Made by a program: the position numbers and the translations under genes
In this document: positions 5,040 to 6,808 of the stretch, piece after piece
Position numbering within the stretch: position 1 is the stretch's first letter
How the letters are laid out: each line of letters begins with the position of its first letter
NCBI GenBank assembly: GCA_003132865.1
Contig: PKYZ01000510.1
Span: forward strand, 36,103-42,910
Reading direction: 5' to 3'
Length of the DNA stretch: 6,808 bases
Source: Bryobacterales bacterium
Lineage (GTDB): Bacteria > Acidobacteriota > Terriglobia > Bryobacterales > Bryobacteraceae
Notes under the pieces: generated by a model
What the model saw: only the letters and a program-made list of their open reading frames with translations
Databases searched by the model: none
Told to the model about the DNA's origin: nothing

Positions 5040-5068
5040 TCCTGTCTAATTGTACAGGATTCCTGTAC
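5040..5068 (-). promoter_or_regulatory. yefM-yoeB operator and probable promoter
   Basis: GTACAGGA (5052-5059) and TCCTGTAC (5061-5068) form a perfect 17-bp palindrome with a 1-bp centre. A further TCCTGT (5040-5045) pairs with ACAGGA (5054-5059) across 8 bp, so three half-sites are present. TGTACA, the core of the E. coli yefM operator palindromes, occurs at 5051-5056. On the minus strand TACAAT (5049-5054) is a likely -10 overlapping this core, so repressor binding would block the polymerase. It ends 16 nt before the yefM ATG. No convincing -35 was seen. Confidence 0.7.
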
Positions 5069-5074
5069 GCTCGT

Positions 5075-5637
5075 TTAGGCAGGTCGAAGACTCTTGCGCT
5101 TCAGAGCTGCGTAACCCTTTGCTGCGTCCTTCCAGGCGGTTTCGATCGCCAGAAGCTGGCGCCGCGTGTTCCTGATATACCGCTCCCGATAAGGCTGGCG
5201 GGAGACATTTGGGAGAAAATCTTGAGCAGGTCGAAAACGGTGTGATCGCCCCAGCCATACTCCCACATCTGCGTGTGGCCGTCTTCAACAAGAGATACAC
5301 CTCCCTTCATGACGCCCCATAGACCCTGCACGAACAATCTGTATGCCTCCGGAACCTTTTCAAGGTCTACCGTGTTTCGAGCAGCGCCCGTATTTTGATG
5401 CGCAGGGGGAGCATCTTCAACCGTCGCAGCTCGATCCAAGCAACAACTTCTTCCGTCGAATCGCTTTCTTGAGAAGTTCTATCAGCTCACCAAAGAGTGC
5501 CACATAGTCGTTCACGACGGCCTCAGCATCTTTGTAGAGAGGCTCGACAAACTGCTGGAAATACTTCTCGCGATTGCGTTCGCGCACCGTGAGCAGTCTG
5601 AATCAGGCGGTCCACGATGCTCAAGCTAATTTCAACC
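5075..5637 (-). pseudogene. Multiply frameshifted remnant of an unrecognised gene
   Basis: Coding-like segments follow each other on the minus strand in alternating frames. They are MVEISLSIVDRLIQ from the ATG at 5637; RNREKYFQQFVEPLYKDAEA and VVNDYVALFGELIELLKKA down to about 5470; STEEVVAWIELRRLKMLPL and RIKIRALLETR to a TAG at 5367; VPEAYRLFVQGLWGVMKGGV and HTQMWEYGWGDHTVFDLLK to about 5215; and RRQLLAIETAWKDAAKGYAA ending at the TAA at 5075. All three frames are used, so at least four small indels separate them. The product would have been about 185 residues, mostly helical and charged, soluble, without membrane segments. I do not recognise the family. A weak promoter-like pair (TTGCCG 5671-5676, TACTCT 5648-5653, 17-bp spacing) precedes the ATG. 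The stop is 6 bp from the yefM operator. Confidence 0.7.
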
Positions 5638-5856
5638 ATGACGCCTCTCAGAGTACTGCATTCCGGGCCGATCGGCAAAAAGGGGTTTCGTCGCGAGCTT
5701 TGACCCTGCCAATGCGCTCCCGAAAGTGACTGTGTACCGCCGAAACACCCATCCCGGGAACCGGGTTATAACGGAATTCTGAAGCGGTACGTTGCTGACG
5801 GAGGCTTGCAGATCAGATCCACTGCCGTGGCCAAATGCGCCGGATGCCGCGCACTC
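5638..5856. other. Intergenic region, no gene seen
   Basis: No coding potential is convincing on either strand over these 219 bp. A short stem CCCGG-GAA-CCGGG (5753-5765) is followed on the plus strand by TTATA, too short a T-run for a good terminator. Nothing else stands out apart from the weak promoter-like pair before the remnant gene and the hairpin next to the SDR stop. Confidence 0.5.
5836..5853 (-). terminator. Possible weak terminator hairpin after the SDR gene
   Basis: TGCGCCGG and CCGCGCA (5836-5843 and 5847-5853) can pair with one bulged base around ATG, starting 3 nt after the SDR stop. There is no T-run on the minus strand, so this is a weak candidate only. Confidence 0.25.
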
Positions 5857-6633
5857 TCACACAATCGTGGCGCCACCATCGACGATGATGGTCTGCCCGG
5901 TGATGTAATCCGAAGCGGGCGCGGCCAGGAATACGGCGACGCCCTTCAACTCGCCCGGACGGCCCACGCGCGCCATCGGAATGCCGGACTCGATGTAGGG
6001 CTGCGCGGCTTCCAGCACCTTCTCCGTCATGCGCGACGGGAAGAAGCCTGGCGCTATCGCGTTCACGCGGATGTTGTGCGGCGCCCACTGGGCGGCCAGT
6101 TCGCGCGTCAGGCCCAGCAGTCCGGCTTTGGACGACGCGTATCCGGCGTAGTGAATCCCCTGCGGCATGGAACTCTTCAGGCCGGCAATCGAAGCGACAT
6201 TGATAATGCGCCCGTATTTGCGCTTGATCATCTCGCGTCCGCAAACTTGCGAGAAGACGAACGCGCCGGTCAGATTCACGTCGAGCACCTGCTGCCACTT
6301 GTCGAAAGGCATCGCCTCGGCGGGGGCGCCCCATGTCACGCCAGCGTTGTTGACCAGGATATCGATCTGGCCATAAGTGGCGAGGGTCTGCTTCACCACG
6401 GCGTCGATTTCGGCGGGCTTCGAGACATCGCAGAGCGCGCCTTCGCAGCGGAATCCGCGCTTCTTCATGGCGTCCACGGCGGGGCTGAGCCATTGGTCGC
6501 GGCGCGCCAGCAGCATGAGGGATGCGCCCGCTTCGGCGAGCCCCTCGGCCATCTCCTCGCCGAGGCCGCGGGAGCCTCCGGTTACCAGGGCCACCTGGCC
6601 CGAGAGATCGAATAGTTGTTTGAGTGAGGTCAT
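5857..6633 (-). CDS. SDR-family NAD(P)-dependent oxidoreductase
   Basis: A classical short-chain dehydrogenase/reductase of 258 residues, the normal length. It has the nucleotide-binding TGGSRGLG (18-25), CDVS with D69 at the adenine pocket, NNAG (95-98), the active-site tetrad N120, S148, Y165 and K169 (YASSK), the PG motif in NAIAPGFF (191-198), and the C-terminal [12 protein letters not shown] (243-254). Basic residues R22 and R44/R45 favour NADP(H) over NAD(H). The layout resembles 3-oxoacyl-ACP reductase FabG and gluconate 5-dehydrogenase-like enzymes. The substrate cannot be read from sequence. The ATG at 6633 overlaps the TGA of the acyl-CoA dehydrogenase gene by 4 bp, so the two are translationally coupled and probably act on the same acyl-CoA or hydroxyacyl substrate, for instance in degradation of a lipid or a ring compound. 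No own ribosome site is seen. Confidence 0.93.
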   Translation of the reverse strand: MTSLKQLFDLSGQVALVTGGSRGLGEEMAEGLAEAGASLMLLARRDQWLSPAVDAMKKRGFRCEGALCDVSKPAEIDAVVKQTLATYGQIDILVNNAGVTWGAPAEAMPFDKWQQVLDVNLTGAFVFSQVCGREMIKRKYGRIINVASIAGLKSSMPQGIHYAGYASSKAGLLGLTRELAAQWAPHNIRVNAIAPGFFPSRMTEKVLEAAQPYIESGIPMARVGRPGELKGVAVFLAAPASDYITGQTIIVDGGATIV

Positions 6634-6808
6634 AACTTGTCGATAGCTTTGTCTATAACAGTGCGGGCGATGCGCTCGCGATGATAGGTGGCATCGCCGA
6701 ACATCAGCTCGGACGCCTTGGCCCGCTTGTAGTATAGATGAACATTATTCTCCCAGGTGAAGCCCATGCCGCCATGCACCTGCACGCCGAGGGAAGCGAC
6801 CTCGATGC
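6630..6808 (-). CDS. Acyl-CoA dehydrogenase, C-terminal fragment (5' end outside window)
   Basis: The last 58 residues are visible, reading [20 protein letters not shown] at the window edge. The [11 protein letters not shown] motif, the FAD-contacting segment near the C-terminus of acyl-CoA dehydrogenases, and the following helix with [16 protein letters not shown] identify the family. The protein then ends normally with a TGA at 6630-6632, so this is a natural C-terminus cut by the window and not a broken gene. The catalytic base and the acyl-binding region lie outside. The enzyme would oxidise an acyl-CoA to the 2-enoyl-CoA and pass electrons to ETF. It is the upstream member of an operon with the SDR gene, which starts in its stop codon (ATGA overlap). 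Chain-length class cannot be decided. Confidence 0.9.
   Translation of the reverse strand, partial: IEVASLGVQVHGGMGFTWENNVHLYYKRAKASELMFGDATYHRERIARTVIDKAIDKL

Noticed and set aside
5806..6615. Open frame of 269 codons on the plus strand
   Set aside because: Antisense to the SDR gene, which has every catalytic residue in place; the mirror frame has no family features.
1..6808. Search for CRISPR arrays, tRNA or rRNA genes, insertion-sequence ends and riboswitches
   Set aside because: No regularly spaced direct repeats, cloverleaf-like segments, transposase motifs or known leader folds were recognised by eye. A covariance-model scan was not possible here.

Overview
The window is high-GC bacterial chromosomal DNA with compact genes. 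Gene content (archease-rtcB pair, PIN-family toxin, YefM-YoeB, acyl-CoA dehydrogenase/SDR operon) and the style of its intergenic repeats (hairpins built on GAGCGGGTCC and GCAGACC, and a degenerate 7-bp GGAGCCA repeat) resemble Acidobacteriota of the Solibacter/Bryobacter kind. That placement is an impression from memory, not a search result.

Layout. Positions 1-770 (minus) hold a class II aldolase of the L-fuculose-phosphate aldolase type, whose C-terminal end runs off the window. A divergent gap of 184 bp follows, with two adjacent perfect hairpins. At 955-2818 (plus) lies an RNA-repair operon: archease, then the RNA ligase RtcB. Their junction carries an 11-bp tandem duplication that creates a three-codon minicistron between the two genes. 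At 2862-3568 (plus) is a toxin-first TA module, a PIN-family RNase toxin overlapping a ribbon-helix-helix antitoxin by ATGA, with a palindromic operator covering the toxin start. At 3678-4154 (plus) is a VOC/glyoxalase-fold protein. Directly after it, 4162-4457 is a decayed second copy of the antitoxin, still preceded by the last codons of a lost toxin copy.

From 4459 to the right end everything is on the minus strand. YefM-YoeB (4459-5032) has a clear operator at 5040-5068 containing the TGTACA core known from yefM operators. Upstream of it lies a multiply frameshifted remnant of an unrecognised gene (5075-5637), then an SDR oxidoreductase (5857-6633) that overlaps by 4 bp the end of an acyl-CoA dehydrogenase gene (6630-6808, partial).

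How it fits together. The middle is a small toxin-antitoxin island with visible duplication and decay, inserted between a housekeeping-type RNA-repair operon and metabolic genes. Two RNase toxins lie close to an RNA ligase/archease pair that can in principle reseal RNase-cut RNA. That proximity is suggestive but unproven. No rRNA, tRNA, CRISPR array or intact mobile element was seen. There is no stretch over 300 bp without a gene or gene remnant.
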